A DNA stretch of 64,000 bases. It comes from Simmondsia chinensis. Its lineage: Eukaryota; Streptophyta; Magnoliopsida; Caryophyllales; Simmondsiaceae. Positions 33,768-44,814 of the stretch are shown one piece after another. The translations under genes and the position numbers were made by a program. The stretch covers positions 10,583,846-10,647,845 of the forward strand of contig JAGTTD010000011.1 in NCBI GenBank assembly GCA_018398585.1. The letters run 5' to 3'. The notes beneath the pieces are model-generated. The model saw only the letters and a list, made by a program, of their open reading frames with translations. It did no database searches and had not been told where the DNA came from. Every line of letters starts with the position of its first letter. Within the stretch, counting starts at the first letter, position 1.

Positions 33768-34850
33768 AAAAAAAAAAAAAAAACTTTTACTACTAGAAAC
33801 TTAGGATGAGACTTTTTATTACATCTATTGATTTTGACTTGTGGCTAATTACTAAAAATGGAGATTTTGTTCCCTTAACAAATAAAGGAAATGCTATTGT
33901 TGATAATTTTAAAAATGAGCACGTGCATTATGACAAGAAAAAGCTTGAGAAAAATGTTAAAGCTGACTTCTAATTATTACGTTGTATTACCCCCAATGTG
34001 TTTAATCATGTCAAAAGTTGTAAGACTGCAAAGGAGATTTTGGACAAACTTGAAGCCACATTTGAAAGAAAGTCGGATTAAGAATCCCCTGATGCAAGTG
34101 AAGAGGGGAAAATGAATCTGTGTCTTATGGCCATTGAATCTGAAGAAGAAGAAGAACCTGAAGAAGATAAGGTAAATGATTTATCTTATGAGGAGCTCAT
34201 GGCTAGTTTTCATGAGTTGTATTGCGCAATTGAAAATTTGAGAATCAAATACTCTTCTAAGAGAAAGGAGCTAGAAAAGGGGTCAAAACAATATCTAGTA
34301 TTTAAACTTAAATGTGAATCTTTGAAAACAAAAATAGTCATTGAATGATCAAATTGAAACATTAATTAATGAAAAAAAATTCTTAAAAAAAAAAGCACCT
34401 TTCAAACGAAAGTAAAAATGAAGAAGATGATGAACTATTGCTTAAAGAGAATAAGTCTTTGAAAGAACAAGCAAAAGAACTCTCATAATTTCAAGTAAGT
34501 TTATGAAGGGGCAAGAAACACTTGGAAAAAAAAAAAAAAAAAAAAACTCCCTTCTCAAAGACCCAATTACAATAAAGAGGGAATTGGTTTGGAAATGCTC
34601 AAAAGAAAAAATTGCATATACTCTTTGTCGAAGCCTCATCACCACCGACGAACTTTATAAGATGTCATTATTGCAGTGATCACAAGCATATTGTGCATCA
34701 ATGTCCATTTAAAAATAATTTGAGAAAACCAAGATGGTTTGGGTTCCAAAGAGATCTCGACCACCTAAGGTCAAGACTAACAATGAAGGACCCACAAAAA
34801 TTTGGGTACCAAAAATTCGTTAAGTTGTGTAGGGATGCTTAAAAATAAAA
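33768..34850 (+). pseudogene. Sirevirus gag
   Basis: Starts after an A run. Segments: FDLWLITKNGDFVPL (about 33830-33875), LRCITPNVFNHVKSCKTAKEILDKLEATFE (in pieces across 33975-34065), an acidic stretch ESEEEEEPEEDK (34136-34170), coiled-coil-like lysine/glutamate repeats, zinc knuckle CHYCSDHKHIVHQC (C-X2-C-X4-H-X4-C, 34654-34695), and a GPTKIWVPKIR tail (about 34790-34822), a Sirevirus signature before protease. Several frameshifts. Confidence 0.8.
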
Positions 34851-34869
34851 AATAATAATAAAAATAATA

Positions 34870-36245
34870 ATCAAAAGTCTTGCTTGGACAGTAGTTTCAC
34901 AAGTCATATAACTGGAGATAAATCAAAGTACACTTCTATCAAACCAAGGAAAGGAAATCTCACTTTCAATAAGAAGAAAGAAAGCATTCTTTGTATCGGT
35001 ATTGTTACTCTTAACTCTTCTCCTTGCATAAATGATGGTTTACTTGATGCACAATATTTTAAACATTAGTCAACTATATGATTAAGGTTATTGTGTGCAT
35101 TCTTGAGTCACCTAAATGTATAGTGGTGCATGCATAGATGAATGAAGTATTACTTGATTGATTAGGATGTGATAATGTCTATAAGATTGATCTTAAATGT
35201 ATGAACTTTGTGAAATGTTCTAGTTTTTTGAATGAAAATGATCCTTGGATTTGATATAAAAGATTTGAACATGCTAGTATTAACTTAATTTCAAAACCTT
35301 CAAAAAATGATCTTGTTTTACGACTACCAAAGTTTAATTTGAAAAAGATCATATTTGTTATGTATTTCAATATGCGAAACAAATAAGATCCCATTCAACT
35401 CCAAGAATGTAGTTTCAACATCAAGGCATCTTGAACTCTTACACATACATTTGTTTGGTCCTAGTCGACATTTAAGTCTTGGTGGAAAGTGACATGGGCT
35501 TGTAGTTGTTGAGAATTACTCCCATTTTACTTGTTACTTATTTCTTTCCCACAAAAATGAAAGATTTGATAAATTTGAAAAGTTTTGAACATTTACAAAA
35601 TGAAAAAGACTTGAAAATCATTTTAGTTAGAAGTGATCATGGAAGAAGATTTCAAAAGACGATATTGTGATTAATTTTGAATCCACTACAATTTTTTGAC
35701 TCCTAGAATTCCTTTAAAAATAAAAGGAATGGTTGAAAGAAGAAATAGAACTCCTGAACCAATGGCAAAACCATGCTTTGTGAAAATCATTTGTCAAGTT
35801 CGTTTTGGGTTGAAACAGTTAACAACACTTGCTAAATTCTAAATATGCCATTGATAAGGCTTATTTTAAAGAAAGCATCCTATGAACTTTACACTGGAAG
35901 AAAACAAAACATAGAATATTTCAAACCATTCGAGTGTAAATGCTTCATCTACGGCTATACTGAAATGAATTCTGGTAAATTTGATCCAAGAATGGATGAA
36001 GGCATATTCATGGGATATTTTCTTCCTAGCAAAGCGTATAGAGTCTATAATAAAAAATCAAGGTTAGTAGAAGAGTTTATATATGTCGTATTTGTGGAAA
36101 CTAACAACTTGTCCTCTATAATTCCTTGTGATGATGATGATATAGTGATCAAACCAAAAAAAACATCACACCGTCATCTGAGGAGCAAGCAAACGCTCAA
36201 CTTGAAGCTTCAATGGATGAACCAAAAAAAAGTGCCAAAAATATA
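34870..36245 (+). pseudogene. Sirevirus protease and integrase remnants
   Basis: The protease piece at 34880-35000 reads LDSSFTSHITGDKSKYTSIK, where LDSGCSRHMTGD is normal, so the active-site G is lost. The integrase middle part (35145-35830) is fragmented. The integrase C-terminal part at 35845-36110 reads ASYELYTGRKQNIEYFKPF, KCFIYG, KFDPRMDEGIFMGY, SKAYRVYNKKS, the conserved copia KAYRVYN block. Not functional. Confidence 0.78.
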
Positions 36246-36379
36246 GAATCCAAGAGGAAGACGTACTATACATGACTGTAAATTCTTGAAAGATCACCCA
36301 ACAAATCAAATCATATGTGATCCCTCCCAATGTGGTAAGAAACAAGTAAAGGTTAGTAGTAAAAAGCTAAAACCAAGAA

Positions 36380-37830
36380 AAAGATATAGACTATGAAGAG
36401 ACCTTTGAGCCTATTGCTAGATTAGAAGCTATTAAACTCCTATTTGATTCATTTAAAAATTTTAAAATTTTTTAAATGGATGTGACAAATGCATTTTTTA
36501 AATAGTTTTATTAAAGAAGAAGTTTATGTTGAACAACTACCCGAATTTGAGGGTAACAAATTTTCTAACCATGTTTTTAAACTCAAAAAGGCTCTTTATG
36601 GATTGAAACATTCTCTTAGAGCTTGGTATGAGAGATTGAGTTCACTTTTAATGCAAAAACAGATTTTAAAGAGGGAATGTTGACACCACACTTTTTATTA
36701 AGCACTATAGAAGTGCTATTGTCAGTGTTCAAATATATGTTGATGATATAGTGTTTGGTGCTACTAATCCATATCTTTGTGATAGATACACTAAAAATTG
36801 ACCATTTATCTGGCTTGTGCAGTTTTCGCTTTGTCTTGTCCTGCCTGTCATGTAGGCTGTTTGGACTTGTTGGGGGAATGCCCCTGTACTCTTGTACCTT
36901 GCTCTTTTTGGTAATAAAAAATAAAATTACTGACTTACCAAAAAAAAAAAAAAGTTTGCAAATATTATGAGTAGGAAATTCAAAATCAGTATGATGGGGG
37001 AGCTTAAATACTTCCTTGATTGCAAATCAAGCAAAGTAAGAAAGGAATTTTTATCAACCAAGCCAAATACATTAAGGAAATGCTTAAGAAGTTCGTCATG
37101 AAAAATTCCAAGGCAATTGCAACTCCAATGAGCTCAACGCTCAAGCAAGACATGGATGGAAAGGTGAAAAGGTGGATGCAAAGCTATACAGAGGTATGAT
37201 TGGAGCCTTTTTTTACCTTAGCATTAGTAGGCCTGATGTTTCGTTTAGTGTGTGCTTATGTGCTAGATTTCAAGCATGTCCTAAGGAATCTCATTTATGT
37301 GCCATTAAAAAAAAAATTATTTTCGATACCTAATTGGTACTCCTACCTTAGGCTTGTTCTATTCCAAGTGTGATTTCTTTGATCTAGTTGGATATAGTGA
37401 TGCGAATTACGCTGGTTCAAAAGTGGACTAGAAATCGATTAGTGGAACTTGTCAATTGCTTCGTCATGCTTTAGGGTCGTGGTTTAAAAAAAAAACGTTA
37501 CCTCATCCACCGTTGAGGTCAACTTCATTGCTTGTGGAAGTCATTGTGCTCAAGTATCGTGATTAATGCATGAATTTGATGATTAAGGCATTCATATTAA
37601 CCGTTCTCCCATTATGTGTGATAATACCAGTACAATATGAATAACCAAAACTCCGACTCAAGATTTTAGAACCAATTATATAAAGGTAGACATTATATCA
37701 TTCGTGATCACGTGCTTAAAGCAAATGTCACTGTAAAATTTGTCTCCACAAACAATCAATAGGTAGACTCTTTTACTATATGTGGAACTATTTGATGACA
37801 TTAGAAAAAAGGATTGATATGTTTACTTGT
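36380..37830 (+). pseudogene. Sirevirus RT and RNase H, split by a LINE fragment
   Basis: The RT part at 36489-36640 reads EEVYVEQLPEFE and FKLKKALYGLKHSLRAWYERL; the catalytic YVDD is at 36736-36747, followed by IVFGATN. An L1 fragment interrupts at about 36781-36953, after which KFANIMSRKFKISMMGELKYFL continues. The RNase H remnants at about 37240-37800 include SSTVEVNFIACGSH. The catalytic block is intact in sequence, but the gene is broken by the insertion, stops and frameshifts. Confidence 0.82.
36781..36953 (+). mobile_element. 5'-truncated L1 LINE 3' end
   Basis: A stretch foreign to the RT ending in gacttaccaaaaaaaaaaaa (poly-A 36941-36953). It shares the pattern ggg.atgcccct...cttgtac...ttggtaa...ttacc-poly(A) with the 3' end of the LINE at 50326-56072 (read on its own strand). 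It interrupts the RT between FGATNPYLC and KFANIM. The left border is uncertain by about 15 bp and I see no clear target duplication. Confidence 0.75.
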
Positions 37831-38758
37831 GTGCTTTAATTTCATATGTATGGTGATATTGGAGAAAAATCTGAAATATTCGACGTGATTATGCTCAATT
37901 GTTCAAGTCTTCATATCGAATCCAATGGATATTAGTGCTTGGTAATCTTTTTTTTTTTTTTTTTTGGAAACATTAAAAATTAGATTTCCATCTCTATTTT
38001 GAACAAAATCTCTCCAATAGTTATTTAAGTTGAATATTCTCTCACATTCTTGTTCCTAATTTTTTTCTATGGATCAAACTTGTAAATGTTTTATGAGAAT
38101 TGCAAAACTTCAATGAAATTTAAAAATCTTGCTTTGTGAAAACTCATTCATGTTCACCTCATTGATACATATGAAAATATTAGTAAAAATAGAAGTGATG
38201 GAACTTCCTATCAAAAAAAAAAAGTGGTGAAAATATCCTTAACATATCGAGCTACATGTGTAAAAGCTACTTTTATAATTTTGACCTTTAATTTATAGAT
38301 CCCCTCACTTATTTCTTTCTATTGATGACAAAGGGGAGAGAGAGATTGGTGTTATTTATGTTGGTTTGAACATTGCACAAATCATTCATTGTCAAAATAC
38401 TTGTTATATATCATGAAGGGGAGAGAAATATCAAACACTTTGCATTGAATTGATTTATTCTCTTTTTGCTGATGATAAAGCGGAAGAGAAGTTGGTGTGG
38501 TAAAAATGATCTTGATATTGAGTTGTGGTAAAATTGATGTTGATATTGAGGTATTAAATGTTTCATTCTTAAAATGCAGCAATACAGGGAGAGCAATTGC
38601 ATTTGAACTTTAATCATGATATATATTGCTTCGTCACTTCATCTGAAATGGTACGTGTATGTTTGATAAGTAAACACTTCCATGGTGAATTCAATACATC
38701 AAATTTCATATCTTTAAAAGAAAAGACTAAATGTTTGTCATCATAAAAAGGGGTAGAT
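37831..38758 (+). other. Sirevirus 3' spacer without gene, ending in polypurine tract
   Basis: About 0.9 kb between RNase H and the 3' LTR. Some Sireviruses carry an env-like gene here; I see no such frame. It is AT-rich with a T run (37948-37967). The tract aaaaaggggtagat (38745-38758) precedes the LTR. Confidence 0.65.
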
Positions 38759-40152
38759 TGTTGGCCCTAAAGTTTGTAATTTTGATGATAACAATCATTT
38801 AATGAGTTATTAAGCTTTATAGTTCTAACTGTGTTGAAAATGACGCATGAGAAAGCCGGAAAAATTAAGAATGATCATGTCGATACCAAGAATTTGAAGC
38901 AATGGATCAAGAGAAAAATGATCAAAGTTGAAAAGAAGATTGACCAAAAATCAAGAGAACAAGATCCAAGTCTAAGCGCTTCAAGTCGTTTGTTTTTATT
39001 TTTTAGGACATGGGATCGAGATATATCGATTGAGTCAAAATCTCAATATCAATTTGAGATGCTCCAATACAAATGTTTTTAAAATATTATAAAACTTGCT
39101 TTCCAACATGTATTTGAAAAAACACTCAATTTAACTCCAAGCCAATTTAATTTTTCAATGAAAATAATATCTAAATTGGCGATATCGGAGGAGTGCCAAA
39201 AATAAAAAGATTAAGAGAAATTTCTTAGGGTGATATTTTGGCTTGATTAAGAAAAATGATTATTCAAAAATAAGCTCAAAAATAGTAACAAATCAAGTCC
39301 AACGATAAAAAAAGTTCAAAAACACCTGGGCATATTGAGTGTCGACATATAAGAAGCATGTGTCAATACACAGACTAAAAGCAGCCAATGCAGGCTGTTT
39401 TGTGTTGACACACAGCCCTACAACGACTCTAATGGCTATATTTCAAATCCGATTTCTTACCATTTTTTTAAATGCTTCCCAATGGCTCTAAGCTTTCTTT
39501 GGCCTATAAATAGAGCTTAAATTCTTTGATAAACAAATTCCAATTCTTCAAACTTTCATTGATCAAAAAGTTCTTGTGTTCAACTTGTGCTTTAGCGTTT
39601 TAATCTATTGTTTTTCTTGAAGTTTTCTTGAGCATCACTAGTTCTCTTTTCTATTGAGTATTTGAGCTTAATTGGCATAACTTTAGCTTTGGCTAAGCTG
39701 AATTAATTATCAAATTACTCTTTCGAGAGTCTGAGTTTCAGTGCTTAAATTTTTTTTTTTTATAAAGATTGGATCATAAGCCTACATTACAAAAGGATCA
39801 ATTGTAATAGTTTGGGTCCCAAGCCTACGTTATGAAAGGATCAGTCATCAAATGTTGAGTCTTGAGCCTACGTACAAAAATAGTGGTTGTGAAGATTGGA
39901 TCTTGAGCCTAGGTTTTTAAAAAAGGTCATGAAGCTTAGTAACTCAAGTCATAAAAAGTAGTCAATTGAAGTGGACTAGCTTTCGGGTTGGAAGTGAACC
40001 GCTATAAAATTGCTATGCATGGTTTTCTTCTTCCCTTTATTTTTTATATTTAGCATTCTTCAATTTAGTTTTTGGTTATTAAAGTTTAAATTTTCATGTT
40101 TTCACAAAAGAACCTAATTCACCGCCCTCTTAGGTTTCTCTTTGGGCCTTGA
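38759..40152 (+). repeat. Sirevirus 3' LTR (complete)
   Basis: Begins TGTTGGCCCTAAAGTTTG right after the polypurine tract and ends gggccttga. TATA box tataaatag at 39505-39513; weak palindromes at 39345-39415. The right border abuts copia-D sequence. No gene inside. Confidence 0.85.
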
Positions 40153-40459
40153 CTAACTGATTTTCAACCTCAACTTTATATTTTAAAAACATCTCATCTA
40201 CTTCTATAGTGCTTAGGAAATAAACTGTGTATGTAGAATAATCATTTACAAATGATCTGTAGTATCTTTTTTCACCTTTACTCATGGTTTTTAATGTCCT
40301 CCAAGTCACTGTGGACTAACTCAAGAAGTTCATTTTGTATCTCAACCAATTTAAATAGTTCTTTAGCATGTTTAGCTTCTAGGCATATTTCGCATTTAGT
40401 AAAGTTGGTATTACTAAAACTAGGAGTAAAATTCACTTTCTTAAGTCGTTTAATGGGGT

Positions 40460-41640
40460 AAAATTTTACTTATCCTAGATGAGCATGCCATAAGTCAAGA
40501 GACTCAATGAGGTAAATGGAAGAAGTGCTACCATTATCATTCGTGCAAGCGACATCAAAAACCAGTCCCTCCTTAAAAAAAAATTTCCCATGAATTCCCC
40601 CTTCCTAGTTAACAGAAGTCTATAAAGTCTGGTGAGGTTTAAAAATATATTTCCTTCTTGGAGGATTAATACTGCTGTAGAATTGACAATGTAGACCACT
40701 TCACCGTCAGTCACTTTTTGATAATTCTAGAACATGCCTCAATTTGTACATAGGTGCCTAGCAGCTTCGGTGTCCACTATCCATTCGGTTATGTTGTTCA
40801 CTAAGTTCACTTGCAAGACTATTGCCACAATGTTGTTTGTTTCTGCGATGTAGGCTTTCTTCTTCAAATCCTTAGGGTTCTTGTTGCTTCTGCAATCCTT
40901 GGCTTGGTGTCCACGTTTTCCACAATGATAACATTCTCCTTGAAATTTGTTGTTCAGCTTTTGGATTTTTCCTCTGGGCTTGAGATTGGAGTATTGCCTT
41001 TTCCTCTTGTCTTTGGAGATGGTAGATGCACCAGCTTTTGTTTAATCCTTTTAGTTGGTTTTCGCTTCGATTATCAGATGTCCAACACATTCTTCTAAAG
41101 ACATGTCCTTTTTCTTACGTATGATCAGGTTCCTATATCTTTCAAAGGAGAGAGTTTTCGATATGTACATAAGCTTGAGAGATTTCCCAAAATTTTAAAA
41201 CTTCTGATAATAGAGTGGTTACAATGTTTTCATACTCGTGCACTTGGTCAATGATTGGTTTGACATCAACAAATTTAAACTCTAGCCACTTACTAATAAT
41301 TATTTTCTAGTAACTGCACTGTCACTTCCATACTTTTCTGAACTATGTCCTAGATTTTCTTAGCCGAATCCATTTTAACATAGATATCAAATAAATTGTC
41401 ACTCATATAATGCAATTGGGTTCCCCAATAGTTCTTATTATCCACACCATTTTTTTTTCTTCAAAAGTAACTTTAGAATTTTCTTCTTCAGTGTTCTTTT
41501 TTTTCATAAAAAATATAGTCCACATTGATTAATTCTAAGTAAGAAAAACAACTTTTGTGACCATGATTTATAATTTTTCCCATTTAACAGTTCAAGCCTA
41601 GACATGTCAGGAAGTTGAAGTTTCATTGCCATGATTGATT
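40460..41640 (-). pseudogene. Copia-D gag-protease fragment
   Basis: Read on the minus strand: ATG at about 41632 (MAMKLQLPDMSRLELLNGKN) begins copia gag. The zinc knuckle CYHCGKRGHQAKDC (C-X2-C-X4-H-X4-C) is at 40935-40892. The protease block WIVDTEAARHLC is at about 40785-40750, where DSG/DTG is DTE, so the active-site G is lost. A degraded pre-integrase part follows at 40714-40475. Several frameshifts. Confidence 0.8.
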
Positions 41641-41741
41641 ATCAAATCGTCTATTTGATTGTTAGAAAAATGAGCTAATATTCAAACATAGCAACGAAAG
41701 ATAAGCAATTGTTTGAACAATTTGTACAAAACATACAAATT

Positions 41742-42337
41742 TGTTAGGAAAATAATAGAACAAGTATCAATATCAGTCACTGGCTTCAAGGCACGTAGTG
41801 GACTGTTTTGCTTATAACTTATTTCTTGGATACCGAAATAGTCTAAAGGATACAATGAAACCTTGTAAGAGCGTAGAGAGAGGAAGGTAAGCGAGACCTT
41901 TTTAAGAGAAAGAGAGAATGAACTTTACTTAATGTAGTGCAAATGATGAAAGGGGGCTTCATATAGAGAACAATGTGTCTCTTGTGAAGAGACACATCCA
42001 TAAACACTTTAAGTAGATGTTGATAATCAAAAATCACATGTTTAATTACTAATTACACATGTTAAAAATCAAGGGACACATCCCTTCAAAATTAATAATT
42101 AATTTCTAGAAAATTAGAAACTAGCATGCCATAATAACGGCCATAACTGTTCTATATGTCAAAACACAGGCCCTATGTGTTGACACCCAGGCCTATGTGT
42201 TGACACATAGACCCAAAGTTTGGGTTCTGTAAGTTTGTGTGTTGACACACCACCCCCCGAAGGTGTTGGTGCATATTGAAGTCAAAATACATAACAAGTA
42301 AACATTCAAAACACTTTATTTTGAAAATACATCAATA
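41742..42337 (-). repeat. Copia-D 5' LTR
   Basis: 596 bp, starts tgttaggaaa on the plus strand and ends catcaata. The palindromes tatgtgttgacaca at 42150-42260 lie upstream (minus strand) of a TATA-like ctatatgaag near 41960. It is a single LTR because the element is truncated. Confidence 0.75.
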
Positions 42338-43840
42338 GTAATTAGAGAGATCTTACAAAAGATGACACCATGCTGTGGTGAACACCGCTACCTTTAAAGA
42401 GGATTTCACCGCTGCTCGGGTGCACAAAATGTTACCAATAGCCGTTCTCCAAGATTAGCACAATCCAACTCTTAACACGCCCTCATTAATTGCCAGGTAG
42501 GAGTGCCATTAGCATTTTGCCCACAGCTTTTACAGAAAATGTAGAGAGAGAAGGAGAGAACAGAATTGTGATTAATGTCCAAACCATAAGCTAAAGTAGA
42601 TTACATAGGGATTAAAGTGACTATTAGGAAGGGATACTTCAATCCCCAATAGTCACCTCCATTATAACTAGACTATTGTTATGCTAGAAAGAGCAAGAGC
42701 GGTAAATGCGCATCGAGAAGGGTTACGAGGCAACTTGGAAGCGACAACATTAAAGCTTTTTTTTGCACCACTTCCCAAAAATTAAAAATATCCAGCAGCC
42801 AAGTATGGCGTGCGTGCGCGTGTAATTCTCATGCATCTCTCGCCCTTAAGTGAGTTCAATTGGTTAACTTAGACCTTCTTATTTTAAGATGAAGTTCCTT
42901 TAGCTAAATTTTCTATGTGAGATAGGCTTCCTAATCACAAGAAATGTTTCAAGATGATTTAGCTTGTGCCATTTTTCTCACATTTTTTTCACATACATGA
43001 TGGTTGAGACGTAAATTGCAATATTCATTTTCGTATGTATTGAACCATGATAATGAAGTCTTCATATATGTAAAATATTTTTGACAAGTAAAATATGTAT
43101 ATTAATTAAATATTTTGTTTTATAAACAATAGAACATAAAATTATTCTAATTTTTTTCAAGCATGTTCACAATGTCGTAACTCATCAAGCTTGAATTCAT
43201 CACCCTCAATATTTCAGGATAAACTACTTATCATGGGTACTGATGCTGAAATCTGCCTAATTGTTGGAAAAGATCAACACAAACCCAACAAAAGATAAAA
43301 ACAAACAAAACAACACACCTGTATTAACATGGAACTCTCTCTAAACAAGAGAAAAAAACCACAACTGAATTAAGTGTCAAACTTTTAGTATTGAAATTTT
43401 GGATTACAATCGCTAATTGAACCAAAACCCAATGCCCTATCTTATTCAATTTTTACCCTCTTCTGTTTTTCTCTACTCTTCGCCCATTGAGTTCTCCCAG
43501 CACACTCTCTTACTTATAATGAAAGGCTAAACCCTCAAACAAGCGAGACAAGACACCGTTAAGGTTTAAAATCAACACCTATGCCCATATCCCCACTACA
43601 AAACTTCTGAATGTAAATTTCCCATCTTCTCGTATTTTTTCAATTTTTCCTATGTTAGACATAATAATAAAGAGCAAAGACAAATGAAAAAAATATATAT
43701 AGGTTGGACCCAATAAATCTTCCCTTCCTTTAAAAAAAAAAAAAAATTTCTTCCCCTCCAACCCATATGAAACTTTTTGGTACACTAACATGAAATCGAC
43801 ACTTTTTCTGCGTCAATAAATCAAAAGCCTTTGGGAAATC
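42338..43840. other. Unassigned AT-rich DNA
   Basis: 1.5 kb with no open frame that I can match to a protein. 42364-42560 is the least AT-rich part and could be an LTR remnant on the minus strand. 43579-43791 has a 70-codon minus-strand frame dominated by a poly-A/T tract, not credible. No repeats shared with the rest of the window were seen. Confidence 0.5.
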
Positions 43841-44310
43841 GAGGTTTGGGTTTAGTTTAGCATTTGAATAATTCTCTGAAATATATGATTTTTAGAAAAT
43901 TAAAAAGGAGAAATTTCTCTTTGAACTTTTTCCTAATAAATATTTTTGGGAACCTATACTCCCGGTACTAGAAGAGGTTATTATAAACAAGACCAAGGTG
44001 TCAAGATATCTTCTTCTAATTTGAGGTCTTCAAGTTGGAGTTGGGATTCACGTTTCAGGTATGTCTAAATAAATGTATGATATTTAATTTGATTTCCTTT
44101 ATTTCATTTACTATACATACTATGTTTATACTTGTTTTATTTAATTTTTTTGTCTGTCATATTATGAACCTATTAGAGTAAGATCTATATCTAACTAAAT
44201 AGTTTAATTAGGTCAAGGCTTCAGATTCAAAATTAAGAATTTTAAATCGGTTTTCCGTTGCGCCCGCTTAAGCCGACCTAGGGAAATGTTTTGAAATATA
44301 TTCCCAATAA
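43840..44310 (+). mobile_element. Copia-A LTR fragment (3' part)
   Basis: Parallels 25930-26420, with ctcccggtactagaagaggt at 43958 and the end ttcccaata at 44301-44309. Directly followed by a well-kept primer site ttggtatcagagttaac (44311-44327), matching the initiator-Met tRNA type. The 5' part of this LTR, including its promoter, is missing. Confidence 0.8.
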
Positions 44311-44369
44311 TTGGTATCAGAGTTAACTTTGAATATGTTCATAATTGTCATTAAAAAAAATTAGGTTTG

Positions 44370-44387
44370 ATAAAGCAGAAGTAGATA
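44370..44387. repeat. 18-bp target site duplication of the SINE, left copy
   Basis: ataaagcagaagtagata here versus ataaagcaggagtagata at 44630-44647, with one mismatch. The length is typical of LINE-driven insertion, not of LTR integrases. Confidence 0.9.
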
Positions 44388-44629
44388 AAAAGGAACATAC
44401 ACAGTGCTTCAAGGGCTCCCGCCTATGCAGGGTATGGGGGAGGGGAGTGGATGTACCGGCCTTCGCCCTTCAGGGTGTTAACCTGAAGAGAGGCTGTTTC
44501 CTAGTGCCCACAACTTGAGGGTGAGGACTTCCCAGGAGGTCACACATCTTGGAACTGCTCTTGCCCAAGCACGCTTAACTTCGGAGTTCTAAAAGGATCC
44601 GGTGACGGCGTGTTGGTACCGTCTTTGGT
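44388..44629 (-). mobile_element. SINE with 5S rRNA-derived head and Angio-type 3' body
   Basis: 242 bp. On the minus strand the first ~110 bases (44620 to 44518) align with plant 5S rRNA: ACCGGATCC, AGAACTCCG, box A AGTTAAGCGTGCTTGGGC (44580-44563), then 14 bases, GATGTGTGACC (44548-44538; one change from GATGGGTGACC), then box C TCCTGGGAAGTCCTC (44537-44523). The spacing equals that of a 5S gene with no indel. The 3' half contains GGAAACAGCCTCT, TACATCCACTCCCCTCCCCC-type and GCGGGAGCCCTTGAAGCAC blocks, ending in a short T run, like the conserved 3' domain of many angiosperm SINEs. The 18-bp duplications support LINE-mediated insertion. Non-coding; transcription would be by RNA polymerase III. 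Confidence 0.82.
44518..44620 (-). ncRNA. 5S rRNA-like segment (not a 5S gene)
   Basis: Near full-length 5S similarity, but the first ~15 and last ~12 bases of a 5S gene are replaced, the helix ends would not pair, and it continues into SINE body instead of a T-rich terminator. It is therefore the promoter-bearing head of a retroposon, not a ribosomal gene. Confidence 0.85.
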
Positions 44630-44814
44630 ATAAAGCAGGAGTAGATAGACAATTATGAAAATATGAAACTGTGAATTTCATTAAAGGAAAAGGTAATCCA
44701 GAAGATTGGTGTAAAGAGTTTAATAACAATATTGAATTTTCATTAAAGTTTTAAATTGTTCAAAATTTTAGATGAGTCATGATTCAATCAAGTAGTGTAT
44801 TTCTAAATCAAATC

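Larger units (their letters stand above)
26657..40152 (+). mobile_element. Sirevirus-type copia (5' LTR truncated), with nested insertions
   Basis: The left LTR lacks its first 250 or so bases. The right LTR is complete and preceded by the Sirevirus-style polypurine tract aaaaaggggtagat. The LTRs end ...tctttgggcctt(c/g)a. Primer-like site attctatcagaggaagg at 27807-27823. Order: gag with one zinc knuckle, protease, integrase, RT, RNase H, then about 0.9 kb without a recognisable gene. Copia-C sits between the primer site and gag; an L1 fragment splits RT. All coding parts are broken. Confidence 0.82.
40153..42337 (-). mobile_element. Copia-D: truncated Ty1/copia, minus strand
   Basis: The 5' LTR is at 41742-42337 (on the minus strand TATTGATGTATTTTC...CCTAACA, related to the copia-C LTR start), then leader, gag, zinc knuckle, protease and a pre-integrase piece, ending at the Sirevirus border. 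Integrase, RT and RNase H are absent. Where the rest went cannot be seen. Confidence 0.8.

Noticed and set aside
37831..38758. Env-like gene after Sirevirus pol
   Set aside because: No frame over 70 codons and no signal peptide or membrane segment in the expected orientation.
42338..43840. Host gene between repeats
   Set aside because: No open frame, splice pattern or protein similarity; remains unassigned.
44518..44620. Functional 5S rRNA gene
   Set aside because: Both ends of the 5S are missing or replaced and no T-rich terminator follows. Target duplications show it arrived as part of a retroposon.
44388..44629. Cassandra-type LTR carrying 5S
   Set aside because: The 18-bp target duplications, the SINE-like 3' body and the lack of TG...CA ends or a paired LTR speak against it; kept as the main alternative to test.
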